A stretch of DNA of 64,000 nt, from positions 124,001 through 188,000 of the forward strand of contig JAIUPH010000005.1 in the NCBI GenBank assembly GCA_020161065.1, in the 5' to 3' direction. Positions 25,143 to 32,981 of the stretch are shown in pieces; positions within the stretch are counted from its first letter, which is position 1; each line of letters starts with the position of its first letter. Under the pieces are notes generated by a model. That model worked only from the letters and a program-made list of their open reading frames with translations, did not search any database and had not been told where the DNA came from. The position numbers were made by a program, and so were the translations under genes. The stretch is from Pseudomonadota bacterium. GTDB taxonomy: Bacteria; Pseudomonadota; Gammaproteobacteria; Burkholderiales; Burkholderiaceae_C.

Positions 25143-26402
25143 TCAAAGCGTGACCAGCATCGCGCCCACGGTGAGCGCCATCGCCGCCGTCGCCAGCCAG
25201 CCCAGCCAGCGCAGGCGCGGCCCGATGACGTTGGCGCCCATGGTGCTGGCGCGCGAGGCCAGCACCATCATCACGGCCATGATGGGCACGGCGATCACGC
25301 CGTTGATCACCGCCGACCAGAACAACTCCTTGACCGGATCGGTCGGCGTGAAGCACAGCACCACGCCGCCGACGGTGGCCGCCGCGATCACGCCGTAGAA
25401 GCCGCGGCCTTCGCCCTTGTCGAGCCGCGAGCTCAGCGTGCCGGGCCAGCCCGAGGCTTCGGCCACCGCATAGCCGGCCGAGCCCGCCAGCACCGGCACG
25501 GCCAGCATGCCGGTGCCGATGATGCCCAGGCTGAACAGCAAGAAAGTGAACTCGCCGGCCAGCGGCCGCAGCGCGTCGGCCGCCTGCGCCGAGGTCTGGA
25601 TGTCGGTCACGCCGGCGGCGTGCAGCGTGGCGGCCGTGCTCAGGATGATGAAGAAGGCGATCAGGTTCGAGAAGCCCATGCCGATGAGCGTGTCGAGCTT
25701 GATGCGCCGCAGGTGGTGGCGCACCTCGGCCGGCGTGTGCGGACCCTGGTCACCGCTGTCTTCCATCTCCTGCGCCGCCTGCCAGAAAAAGAGGTAGGGG
25801 CTGATGGTGGTGCCGAACAGCGCCACCACCATCAGCAGCATGTCGTGGCCGAAGGCCAGTTGCGGGCGCACGATCTGCCCGGCCACGGCCCACCAGTCCA
25901 GCCGCAGCGTGAACACCACCGCCACGTACGACAGCAGCGCCAGCGTCAGCCACTTCAGCCAGCGCACGTAGCTGCTGTAGGGCAGGAAGACCTGCAGCAC
26001 CAGGCACAGCAGCCCGAAGGTCACCGCGTAGACATGCGCCGAGCCGCCCACCAGCAAGCGCAAGGCCTCGGCCATGGCGGCGATGTCGGCCGCGATGTTC
26101 AGCGTGTTGGCCACCAGCAGCATGCCCACCACCGCCAGCAGCACCCAGCGCGGAAAGCTGGTCTTGATGTTGGCGGCCAGGCCTTTGCGCGTGACGTAGC
26201 CGATGCGCGCGCTGACGATCTGGATGGCCACCATCAGCGGCAGCGTGAACACCACGGTCCACAGCATCGAGTAGCCGAACTGCGCGCCGGCCTGCGAGTA
26301 GGTGGCGATGCCGCTGGGGTCGTCGTCGGCGGCGCCGGTGATCAGCCCCGGGCCGAGCTGTCGCAGGCCCCGATGCAGGCCGAGTTTCTTGATCGCCTTC
26401 AT
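25143..26402 (-). CDS. NRAMP-superfamily divalent cation transporter, atypical (NRMT-like)
   Basis: A 419-residue protein with about 11 membrane spans and the NRAMP fold. The TM1 unwound motif is DDDPSGIATY, in place of DPGN. The TM6 region reads FGTTISPYLFFWQAAQE, where canonical Mn/Fe transporters have the A-x-x-MPH motif. The soft methionine ligand that selects transition metals is therefore missing. This resembles the NRAMP-related magnesium transporters (NRMT) rather than MntH, so Mg2+ or another hard cation is the more likely substrate. The upstream region holds a 9-bp tandem repeat and an inverted-repeat operator (26563-26580). Confidence 0.8.
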   Translation of the reverse strand: MKAIKKLGLHRGLRQLGPGLITGAADDDPSGIATYSQAGAQFGYSMLWTVVFTLPLMVAIQIVSARIGYVTRKGLAANIKTSFPRWVLLAVVGMLLVANTLNIAADIAAMAEALRLLVGGSAHVYAVTFGLLCLVLQVFLPYSSYVRWLKWLTLALLSYVAVVFTLRLDWWAVAGQIVRPQLAFGHDMLLMVVALFGTTISPYLFFWQAAQEMEDSGDQGPHTPAEVRHHLRRIKLDTLIGMGFSNLIAFFIILSTAATLHAAGVTDIQTSAQAADALRPLAGEFTFLLFSLGIIGTGMLAVPVLAGSAGYAVAEASGWPGTLSSRLDKGEGRGFYGVIAAATVGGVVLCFTPTDPVKELFWSAVINGVIAVPIMAVMMVLASRASTMGANVIGPRLRWLGWLATAAMALTVGAMLVTL

Positions 26403-26445
26403 GGTCGAAGCCTCGCGGTGGATGGGGCGCAGGCGCGGGGCCGGC

Positions 26446-26481
26446 TCGGCGGGATCGGCGGGATCGGCGGGATCGGCGGCA
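26446..26481. repeat. Tandem 9-bp repeat TCGGCGGGA, about four copies
   Basis: Three exact copies (26446-26472) plus a fourth with one change (26473-26481), 44-79 bp upstream of the NRAMP-like start, within its leader. Confidence 0.75.
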
Positions 26482-26553
26482 GTTTAGTCGGCGCCGCGCG
26501 GCCGCGATGGGCCGACGGCAGCGGCGCACGGTTTCGAATGAAGTCTGGCATCG

Positions 26554-26580
26554 TGGACCATGAGTCCAATATGGTGGACT
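26554..26580. promoter_or_regulatory. Operator-like inverted repeats upstream of the NRAMP-like gene
   Basis: AGTCCA-N6-TGGACT (26563-26580) is a perfect 6-bp inverted repeat. A further TGGAC at 26554-26558 forms TGGAC-N5-GTCCA with its left arm, giving three evenly arranged half-sites. It lies about 160 bp upstream of the NRAMP-like start and is AT-richer than its surroundings. A metal-responsive regulator is plausible; none is encoded next to it. Confidence 0.45.
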
Positions 26581-26621
26581 TTCATGAACACGACGGCGTT
26601 CGAGTCGGCAACGCGGCGGGG

Positions 26622-27884
26622 TCAGTGCAGCCGCGCCCGGCTGGCCGGCGAGAGCAGGCTGCGCATCGCCCACAGGCCGATGACCGGGCCGGGCAGCAGC
26701 AGCCACAGCGCCTTGTCGCCCCAGGGCCCGAGCCCGTAGCCGAGCACGACGATCGAGACCACCGAAATGAAGAAGCCGATGCCGTTCTGCACCACCAGCG
26801 CCAGGCCCAGCAGCCCGGCCGGTGCGGCCTGCGACGACAAGGCGCTGAACTGCGGCGAGTCGGCCACCACCAGCACGCCCCACAGCACCAGCAGCGCCAA
26901 CCGTGCCGGCCAGGCGTCGGTGGGCAGCAGCGGGTAGAGCGCGCACATCAGCCCCGATCCGGCCAGCGCCGCGAAGGCCACCACCGCGCTGCCGCGCCGG
27001 CGCGCCGCGTAGCCGCCGATCAAGCAGCCCAGCGCGCCGCTGCCGATGACGATGGGCACCCACCATGCCGACCACGCCGACCACGCCGACCATGCCGTGC
27101 CGGCCGCGCCTGCCGTGCCCAAAGCGGGCCGCTGCGCCGCGGCGAGCAAGGTCGACAGGCACAGCGCGGGCACCACCGACCAGAAGGCGTACAGCTCCCA
27201 CATGTGCCCGAAGTAGCCGCCCGCCGATGCGCGCAACTCACGGCTGGCGAGCAGCGCGCGCAGGTCCGCCGCGCTCAGCCGCAAGCCCGGCGCCGGCGTG
27301 GCCTTGAAGCGGCCGTCGCCCGCCGCCGCCACCAGCGCGCCACCGATCACCGCCAGCAGCGACGAGCCCAGCAGCACCGCCTGCCACGGCCAGACGACGC
27401 CGAAGGCGCGCAGCGCATGCGGCATCGCCGTGCCCAGCGTCAGCATGGCCACCAGCCAGGCCAGCGCCAGCGCCGGCCGGCCGCCCACCCATTGCACGAC
27501 CAGCTTCATGCCCAGCGGATAGATGCCGGCCAGGCACAGGCCGACCAGCAGCCGCACCGCCCAGGCCATCGGGTAGCCGACGCCCGGCGCGACCAGCGCC
27601 GCGTTGGCGATGGCGCCCACCAGGCAACTGGCCGCGAACAGCCGGCTGGCGCGCCAGCGGTCGGCAGCACCGGTCAATGCCAGCAAGAAGGTTCCGGCGA
27701 TGAAGCCGATCTGCGTGCTGGCCAGCAGCCACGCGAAGTCCGGCGGGCCAAGCTGCCAGCGTGCCATCAGGCCGTCGGCGGCGCCGGCCGGGCTGAACCA
27801 CAGCGAGGTGCCCAGGCACTGCGCCAGCACGACGATGACCAGCCCCGCCCGCTGGCCGATGGCGCCCGGCGCTGGCGCGTTCAC
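26622..27884 (-). CDS. MFS transporter
   Basis: A 420-residue protein with about 12 hydrophobic spans in the major facilitator pattern: GTSLWFSPAGA in TM1, a RLLVGLCLAGIYPLGMKLVVQW segment, and the second-half start WVPIVIGSGALGCLIGGYAARRRG. The CynX/NarK-like look suggests an anion or organic-acid exporter, but the substrate is unknown. Low-complexity AWSAWSAWSAWW near the centre comes from a 9-bp tandem repeat around 27065-27100. GTG at 27884 is used. A short frame (M-T-A-T-P-S start, 19 codons) ends with a TGA overlapping this GTG, so either there is a coupled leader peptide or the true N terminus was shifted by a frame error. Confidence 0.8.
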   Translation of the reverse strand: MNAPAPGAIGQRAGLVIVVLAQCLGTSLWFSPAGAADGLMARWQLGPPDFAWLLASTQIGFIAGTFLLALTGAADRWRASRLFAASCLVGAIANAALVAPGVGYPMAWAVRLLVGLCLAGIYPLGMKLVVQWVGGRPALALAWLVAMLTLGTAMPHALRAFGVVWPWQAVLLGSSLLAVIGGALVAAAGDGRFKATPAPGLRLSAADLRALLASRELRASAGGYFGHMWELYAFWSVVPALCLSTLLAAAQRPALGTAGAAGTAWSAWSAWSAWWVPIVIGSGALGCLIGGYAARRRGSAVVAFAALAGSGLMCALYPLLPTDAWPARLALLVLWGVLVVADSPQFSALSSQAAPAGLLGLALVVQNGIGFFISVVSIVVLGYGLGPWGDKALWLLLPGPVIGLWAMRSLLSPASRARLH

Positions 27885-28083
27885 GCCGGGGCGAGCGCTT
27901 CGAAGCGAAGCGGGCGTGGGGTGCTGGGGGTGGCGGTCATGAGGGTGTGCGAGTGTGCGGGGAAGGCATCGTGGCGCCACGGCAGGCGATGAACCCATTC
28001 TGCGAGAAGCCGGCGCGCTGGCCGCCGCAGGACAGGTTCCAGCATGCGTGGCGGCCGCGCTCGGTACCTTGAGATCGCAGCGC

Positions 28084-28118
28084 TGAAAAGACAAGGGGCT
28101 GCGCATCGGCAGCCCCTT
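28084..28118 (-). terminator. Rho-independent terminator after tRNA-Ala
   Basis: A perfect 10-bp stem AAGGGGCTGC / GCAGCCCCTT with a 6-nt loop. On the minus strand it is followed by GTCTTTTC. It lies 8 nt beyond the CCA end of the tRNA. Confidence 0.85.
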
Positions 28119-28125
28119 CGAACAC

Positions 28126-28201
<76 letters not shown>

Positions 28202-28257
28202 AGTGAAGCCGGGAGTCTACCATTGCCGACCACGCTCACTTTTCGGAGGCTGTGCCG

Positions 28258-29127
28258 ATGCGTCCCGAGGACGACCCCGCCTGGCTCGACCGGCAATACA
28301 ACAACCGGCTGCTGGTGCCCGATTTCGCGAGCCACTTCGACAAGTGGCGGCAGGCCTCGGCGCATGCGCGCGCGCATGCGCCCTGCGTGCTCGACGTGCC
28401 GTACGGCCACGGCGCCGGCGAGACGCTGGACCTGTTCCCGGCGACGGTTCGCGCCAACGGCGCGTCCGCGGCGCCGGTGCTGGTGTTCATCCACGGCGGC
28501 TACTGGCGGGCGCTGGACAAGTCCGACCAGAGCTTCGTCGCGCCGTCGTTCACCGCCGACGGCGCGCTGGTGGTGGTGCCCAACTACGCGCTGGCGCCGG
28601 CGGTGACGCTGGAGCACATCACGCTGCAGATGGTCGAGGCGCTGGCCTGGGTCTGGCGCCATGCGGCCGAGTACGGCGGCGACCCGTCGCGCATCGTCGT
28701 CGCCGGGCATTCGGCCGGCGGCCATTTGGCGGCGATGCTGCTGTCGTGCCGCTGGAAGCAGGTGGCCGACGACCTGCCGGCGCAACTGGTGCCCGGGGCG
28801 CTGGCGATCTCGGGCCTGTACGACCTGGAGCCGCTGCGCCACACGCCGTTCCTGAAGGACGACCTGCGGCTCACGCCGCTGTCGGTGGCGCGGCTGAGCC
28901 CGGCGTTCTTTCCGCGGCCCAAGGGCCGGCTCTACGCGGTGGTCGGCGCCGACGAGAGCCAGGCCTTCCTGCGCCAGAACCAGTTGATCCGCGACGTCTG
29001 GGGCCCGACCGCGGTGCCGGTCTGCGAGCCGGTGCCGCGGGCCAACCACTTCTCGGTGCTCAAGCATCTGGCCGACCCGCAGGCGCGGCTGCACGAGCTG
29101 GCCTTGCGGCTGCTGGGCTTGCGCTGA
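28258..29127 (+). CDS. Alpha/beta hydrolase, kynurenine-formamidase-like
   Basis: A 289-residue alpha/beta hydrolase. The oxyanion motif HGGYWRALDKSDQSF lies near residue 79, the nucleophile elbow GHSAGGHLAAML near 157, and the acid/His region ends RANHFSVLKHLAD. HGGYW is typical of the arylformamidase/BNA7-like group, which hydrolyses N-formylkynurenine. No tryptophan-degradation genes are adjacent, so another ester or amide is possible. ATG at 28258 follows GGAGG (28245-28249) at 8 bp. GTG at 28252 would be too close to it. Confidence 0.8.
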   Translation: MRPEDDPAWLDRQYNNRLLVPDFASHFDKWRQASAHARAHAPCVLDVPYGHGAGETLDLFPATVRANGASAAPVLVFIHGGYWRALDKSDQSFVAPSFTADGALVVVPNYALAPAVTLEHITLQMVEALAWVWRHAAEYGGDPSRIVVAGHSAGGHLAAMLLSCRWKQVADDLPAQLVPGALAISGLYDLEPLRHTPFLKDDLRLTPLSVARLSPAFFPRPKGRLYAVVGADESQAFLRQNQLIRDVWGPTAVPVCEPVPRANHFSVLKHLADPQARLHELALRLLGLR

Positions 29128-29151
29128 ACGGCGGCCCAGTGATGTCTATCG

Positions 29152-29165
29152 TTGAGCGGCATCAA
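29152..29165. promoter_or_regulatory. FNR-like box TTGAG-N4-ATCAA upstream of rubrerythrin
   Basis: TTGAGCGGCATCAA differs from the FNR consensus TTGAT-N4-ATCAA at one position. If bound at -41.5, transcription would start near 29200, and a CATAGA at 29187-29192 lies where a -10 element would be. This leaves a leader of about 100 nt before the rubrerythrin ATG at 29300. Confidence 0.5.
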
Positions 29166-29299
29166 TTTGTTGGATTCAATCGGGTGCATAGAAGCTTTGT
29201 ATTGGCCCGCGCTGGCCGCCTTTGTTACGGTTGCCCGCGGGCTGCCGCCGCCGCCGGCGGTGGCGTAGCGACCATCACGACCCGATAAAGGAGCAGACC

Positions 29300-29722
29300 A
29301 TGGCTTTGAAAGGTTCGAAGACCGAGCAGAACCTGAAGGACGCCTTCGCCGGCGAATCTCAGGCCAACCGCCGTTACCTGTATTTCGCAAACAAGGCCGA
29401 CGTGGAAGGCCAGAACGACGTGGCGGCGCTGTTCCGTTCCACCGCCGAAGGCGAGACCGGCCATGCCCACGGCCACCTGGAGTTCCTGGAGCATGGCTCG
29501 GGCGACCCGGCCACCGGCCTGCCGATCGGCAACAGCCGCCAGAACCTGCAGGCCGCCGTCGCCGGCGAGACCCACGAGTACACCGACATGTACCCCGGCA
29601 TGGCCAAGTCGGCGCGCGAAGAAGGCTTCGACGAGATCGCCGACTGGTTCGAGACGCTGGCCAAGGCCGAGCGCTCGCACGCCAACCGCTATCAGAAGGC
29701 CCTCGACGCGCTGGTCGACTGA
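29300..29722 (+). CDS. Rubrerythrin-family di-iron protein (no rubredoxin domain)
   Basis: A 140-residue four-helix di-iron protein. Ligand-bearing helices are visible as [41 protein letters not shown] and [11 protein letters not shown]. The C-terminal rubredoxin zinc/iron ribbon of classical rubrerythrin is absent, so it needs an external electron donor. Rubrerythrins reduce hydrogen peroxide in the cytoplasm. ATG at 29300 follows AAAGGAG. It is followed by a strong terminator (29757-29790), yet heads a conserved triad with the FeS protein and DUF3501 genes downstream, which may depend partly on readthrough or on their own promoter. Confidence 0.9.
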   Translation: MALKGSKTEQNLKDAFAGESQANRRYLYFANKADVEGQNDVAALFRSTAEGETGHAHGHLEFLEHGSGDPATGLPIGNSRQNLQAAVAGETHEYTDMYPGMAKSAREEGFDEIADWFETLAKAERSHANRYQKALDALVD

Positions 29723-29756
29723 CGATCGATTCTTCGGCCGCACGCCGACACCGTTC

Positions 29757-29790
29757 GAACAAGGGGCTGCGAAGCCCCTTGTTCTTCTTT
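29757..29790 (+). terminator. Rho-independent terminator after rubrerythrin
   Basis: A perfect 12-bp stem GAACAAGGGGCT / AGCCCCTTGTTC with a GCGA tetraloop, followed by TTCTTT. The stem core AAGGGGCT is the same as in the tRNA-Ala terminator at 28084. Confidence 0.9.
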
Positions 29791-29818
29791 CGCACCCACC
29801 GCACAAGGGATGAGCCTC

Positions 29819-31165
29819 ATGCGCGAAGGCAACCTCGAAGCCCCGACCCGCCACCCCATCGACTGGAAGAGCCCCGAGTTCAGCGACGAAGGCAAGCTGT
29901 TCGCCGAGATCGAACGGGTGTTCGACATCTGCCACGGCTGCCGCCGCTGCGTGAGCTTGTGCCAGAGCTTTCCGAACCTGTTCGACCTGGTGGACGCCAC
30001 CGCCGACGGCGAGGTGCACGGCGTGGCCAAGGCCGACTACTGGCAGGTGGTGGACCAGTGCTACCTGTGCGACTTGTGCTACATGACCAAGTGCCCGTAC
30101 ACGCCGCCGCATCCCTGGAACCTGGACTTCCCGCACCTGATGCTGCGCGCCAAGGCCTACAAGTTCAGCCACGGCGGCGTCAAGAAAAGCGAGCAGCTGC
30201 TGGCCTCCACCGACGTGCACGGCCAGTTCGCCGGCATCCCGGTGGTGGTGGAGCTGGTCAACAAGGTCAACGGCACGCGCGCGATGCGCAGCCTGATGAA
30301 CCGCGAGCTGGGCGTGCACCCGCAGGCCTGGATGCCGACGCTGGCCGAGCAGCGCTTCCGCTGGGGCAAGGCGCTCAACAACCCGGCCTTCACGGTGGTC
30401 AACGGCCAGCGCACGCCGGGCAAGGTGGCGATCTTCGCCACCTGCTACATCAACTACGACGAGCCCGGCATCGGCAACGACCTGATCAAGCTGCTCGACC
30501 ACAACGAGATTCCCTGGGAGATCGTCGACAAGGAGCAGTGCTGCGGCATGCCCAAGCTCGAACTCGGCGACCTGCAGGCCGTGGAGCGCGCCAAGGACGC
30601 CAACATCCCCGTGCTGGCGCGCTATGCGCGCGAGGGCTGGGCCATCGTCACGGCGGTGCCGAGCTGCACGCTGATGTACAAGCAGGAGCTGCCGCTGATG
30701 TTCCCCGACGAGGCCGACGTGCAGCTCGTCAAGGACGCGATGTACGACCCCTTCGAGTACCTCGTGGCGCGCCACAAGGACGGGCTGCTGAAGACCGACT
30801 TCCAGGCCGCGCTGGGCAAGGTGAGCTACCACATCCCCTGCCATGGCCGCGTGCAGAAGATCGGCAAGAAGACCGAGGAGCTGTTCAAGCTGATTGGCCA
30901 GACGGTGGAGCTGACGCTCAACACCGTCGAGCGCTGCTCGGGCCACGCCGGCACCTATGGCGTGAAGACGGCGACGCACCCGATCGCGATGAAGATCGGC
31001 AAGCCGGTGTTCAAGAGCATGGCGCGCGACGAGCCCGACGTGATCAGCAGCGACTGCCCGATGGCCGGCCACCACATCGCGCAGGGCATGAGCGAAGCCG
31101 GCACGCCGCCGAAGGCGGTGCAGCACCCGCTGTCGCTGGTGCGCAGGGCCTACGGCCTGGAGTGA
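29819..31165 (+). CDS. GlpC/HdrD-like (Fe-S)-binding oxidoreductase
   Basis: A 448-residue protein. The N-terminal pair of ferredoxin-type clusters is CHGCRRCVSLCQSFP (near residue 38) and CYLCDLCYMTKCPYTPP (near 81). The C-terminal half has two heterodisulfide-reductase-type CCG regions, with CCGMPKLELGD near 241 and a degenerate second one (CSGHAGTYG). GlpC/HdrD-like proteins pass electrons between donors and quinone or thiol partners. ATG 29819 is chosen over 29810 because the AAGGG is 9 bp away instead of adjoining. With rubrerythrin upstream and DUF3501 downstream it probably forms an electron-delivery unit for peroxide reduction. Confidence 0.82.
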   Translation: MREGNLEAPTRHPIDWKSPEFSDEGKLFAEIERVFDICHGCRRCVSLCQSFPNLFDLVDATADGEVHGVAKADYWQVVDQCYLCDLCYMTKCPYTPPHPWNLDFPHLMLRAKAYKFSHGGVKKSEQLLASTDVHGQFAGIPVVVELVNKVNGTRAMRSLMNRELGVHPQAWMPTLAEQRFRWGKALNNPAFTVVNGQRTPGKVAIFATCYINYDEPGIGNDLIKLLDHNEIPWEIVDKEQCCGMPKLELGDLQAVERAKDANIPVLARYAREGWAIVTAVPSCTLMYKQELPLMFPDEADVQLVKDAMYDPFEYLVARHKDGLLKTDFQAALGKVSYHIPCHGRVQKIGKKTEELFKLIGQTVELTLNTVERCSGHAGTYGVKTATHPIAMKIGKPVFKSMARDEPDVISSDCPMAGHHIAQGMSEAGTPPKAVQHPLSLVRRAYGLE

Positions 31166-31196
31166 AGACGGGCGTGACGACGGGAGCAAACCAGAC

Positions 31197-31775
31197 ATGA
31201 ACATCAGCCGCGACAGCCTCCTCACGCTGGAGGCCTATGCCAAGGTCCGCAAGAGCAGCCGCGCCGAAGCCATCGCCCACCGCCGCTTGCGCAGCGTGCA
31301 CCTGGGCGAGCACGTGACGCTGCAGTTCGAGGACGAGCACACCATCCGCCGCCAGATCCAGGAGATGCTGCACATCGAGAAGATCTTCGACGAGGCCGGC
31401 ATCCAGTCCGAGATCGAGGCCTACGGCCCGCTGGTGCCCGACGGCAGCAACTGGAAGGCGACGATGCTGATCGAGTACCCCGACCCGCACGAGCGCAAGC
31501 GCGAGCTGGCGCGGCTGATCGGCGTGGAAGACCGCTTGTTCGTCGAGGTCGAGGGCCAGCCGCGCGTCTACGCGATCGCCGACGAAGACCTCGACCGCGA
31601 GAACGACGAGAAGACCAGCTCGGTGCACTTCGTGCGCTTCGAGTTCAACCCGGCGCAGCGCCAGGCCATCCGCGCCGGCGCCGCGGTGAAGATCGGCTGC
31701 GACCACACCCACTACCCGGCCCACGTCAACGTGGCGCCCGAGACGCTGGCCAGCCTGGCGGGCGACCTGCGCTGA
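31197..31775 (+). CDS. DUF3501 family protein
   Basis: A 192-residue soluble protein of the DUF3501 family. It has SLLTLEAYAKVRKSSRAEAIAHRRLRSV at the start, FEDEHTIRRQIQEMLHIEKIF, and a C-terminal half with VHFVRFEFNP and a conserved CDHTHYPAH. No catalytic motif is recognised. Members of the family occur almost always with the FeS reductase and rubrerythrin, as here, which makes a common oxidative-stress function likely. ATG follows GGGAG, 31 bp after the upstream stop. Confidence 0.85.
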   Translation: MNISRDSLLTLEAYAKVRKSSRAEAIAHRRLRSVHLGEHVTLQFEDEHTIRRQIQEMLHIEKIFDEAGIQSEIEAYGPLVPDGSNWKATMLIEYPDPHERKRELARLIGVEDRLFVEVEGQPRVYAIADEDLDRENDEKTSSVHFVRFEFNPAQRQAIRAGAAVKIGCDHTHYPAHVNVAPETLASLAGDLR

Positions 31776-31785
31776 GGCGGCGGCG

Positions 31786-31809
31786 GATCCTCAGGGCAGC
31801 CTGAGGATC
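31786..31809. terminator. Perfect hairpin at convergent gene ends (possible bidirectional terminator)
   Basis: A 10-bp perfect stem GATCCTCAGG / CCTGAGGATC with a GCAG tetraloop lies 10 bp after the DUF3501 stop and covers the last codons of the convergent HupE-like gene. There is no T-run on either side, so intrinsic termination is uncertain. Confidence 0.45.
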
Positions 31810-32981
31810 TGCAGCCCGAAGGCGCGCTCGACGAACCACACCGCGGCCAGCGCGGCGATCAGCCACGAGCCGCCTTGCAGCACCGCGCGCCGGTAGAAGG
31901 CCGTGCCGCGCAGCGCGAAGGCCAGCGGCAGGAAGACGGCGACGATCGCCAGCTGCCCCAGCTCCACGCCGCCGTTGAAGGCCAGCAGCGCCAGCAGCAG
32001 CGCGCCCTGCGGCAGTTGCAGCTCGGCCAGCACGGTGGCGAAGCCGAAGCCGTGGATCAGCCCGAAGCCGAAGGCCACCAGCCAGCGCCGGCCCTGGAAC
32101 AGCGGGAACACGTTGTTCAGCGCCGCCAGCAGCACCGAGGCGGCGATGGCCGACTCCACCAGCGCCGACGGCAGCGCCACCACGCCCAGCGTGGCCAGGC
32201 TGAGGGTGATGGAGTGCGCCAGCGTGAAGGCGGTGACGATCTTGGCCACGTCGATCACCGCGTCGCGCAGCCGCGGCACCGGCTGCCAGCGCGGCGGCAC
32301 CCACACCAGCACTGCCGGCAGCAGCAGCGACAGCAGGAACAGGATGTGGTCGAAGCCGATCCAGATGTGCCACACGCCTTCGCGCAGGAACTGCCACAGC
32401 GTGGCCAGCGTGCCGGCCGTGCCGTCGCCGCCGGCGCGCTGAAAGCGCTGCGGCGGCCCGTTGGGGTCGAGCACCGCGGTGCGCGTGCCGCTGGCGTCGG
32501 TCAGCCGCAGCAGGCCGCGGTGCGAGGGGTCGACCGCGGCGAACAGGCCGTACCGCAACTCCAACGTTCGAGGTGAGGTGGGGCAGTCCAGCGTGAAGGG
32601 CAGCACCGTGTAGGCGCCGTCGGTGTGCTCGTCGACGAGTTGCTCGCCGGCCGTCGCGCGGCAGGGCTGGCCGTCGGCCAGCACCTGCAGGTGGGCCAGC
32701 GCGTGCGCGGCGATGTCGGCGTGCCGCGCCTTCAGCTCACCCCAGGTGACCTGGCCGTCGCCGTCGGCATCGAGGCCGATGTCGGCATCGAGGTCGCGCA
32801 AGGCGATGTCCCAGCGGCCTTGCAGCCGCTGGCCGTGCCAGTCCAGGCCGAGGTAGCTGTCGGAGGGCTTGTGCGCCGCGGCGCCGCCGGGCGCCATCAG
32901 CACCGCCAGCAACGCCAGCCACGCCAGCAAGGCGGGTAGGACCATCCGCCCGGCGGCCGGCCGGCCGCGCCGCCGCCTCAT
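31791..32981 (-). CDS. HupE/UreJ-like membrane protein with N-terminal EF-hand domain
   Basis: A 396-residue protein. A signal or anchor helix (residues 14-36, ending GAAAHK) precedes a periplasmic domain. That domain holds a canonical 12-residue EF-hand calcium loop (DADGDGQVTWGE, residues 71-82). From about 195 follow six hydrophobic spans of the HupE/UreJ type, including GVWHIWIGFDHILFLLSLLLP and LIHGFGFATVLAEL with membrane His residues. HupE/UreJ proteins are nickel or cobalt permeases; the family of this C-terminal domain is broader. It overlaps the stop of the TPR gene (ATGA at 32978-32981). No hydrogenase or urease genes are near, so the metal and role are open. Confidence 0.78.
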   Translation of the reverse strand: MRRRRGRPAAGRMVLPALLAWLALLAVLMAPGGAAAHKPSDSYLGLDWHGQRLQGRWDIALRDLDADIGLDADGDGQVTWGELKARHADIAAHALAHLQVLADGQPCRATAGEQLVDEHTDGAYTVLPFTLDCPTSPRTLELRYGLFAAVDPSHRGLLRLTDASGTRTAVLDPNGPPQRFQRAGGDGTAGTLATLWQFLREGVWHIWIGFDHILFLLSLLLPAVLVWVPPRWQPVPRLRDAVIDVAKIVTAFTLAHSITLSLATLGVVALPSALVESAIAASVLLAALNNVFPLFQGRRWLVAFGFGLIHGFGFATVLAELQLPQGALLLALLAFNGGVELGQLAIVAVFLPLAFALRGTAFYRRAVLQGGSWLIAALAAVWFVERAFGLQILRLP

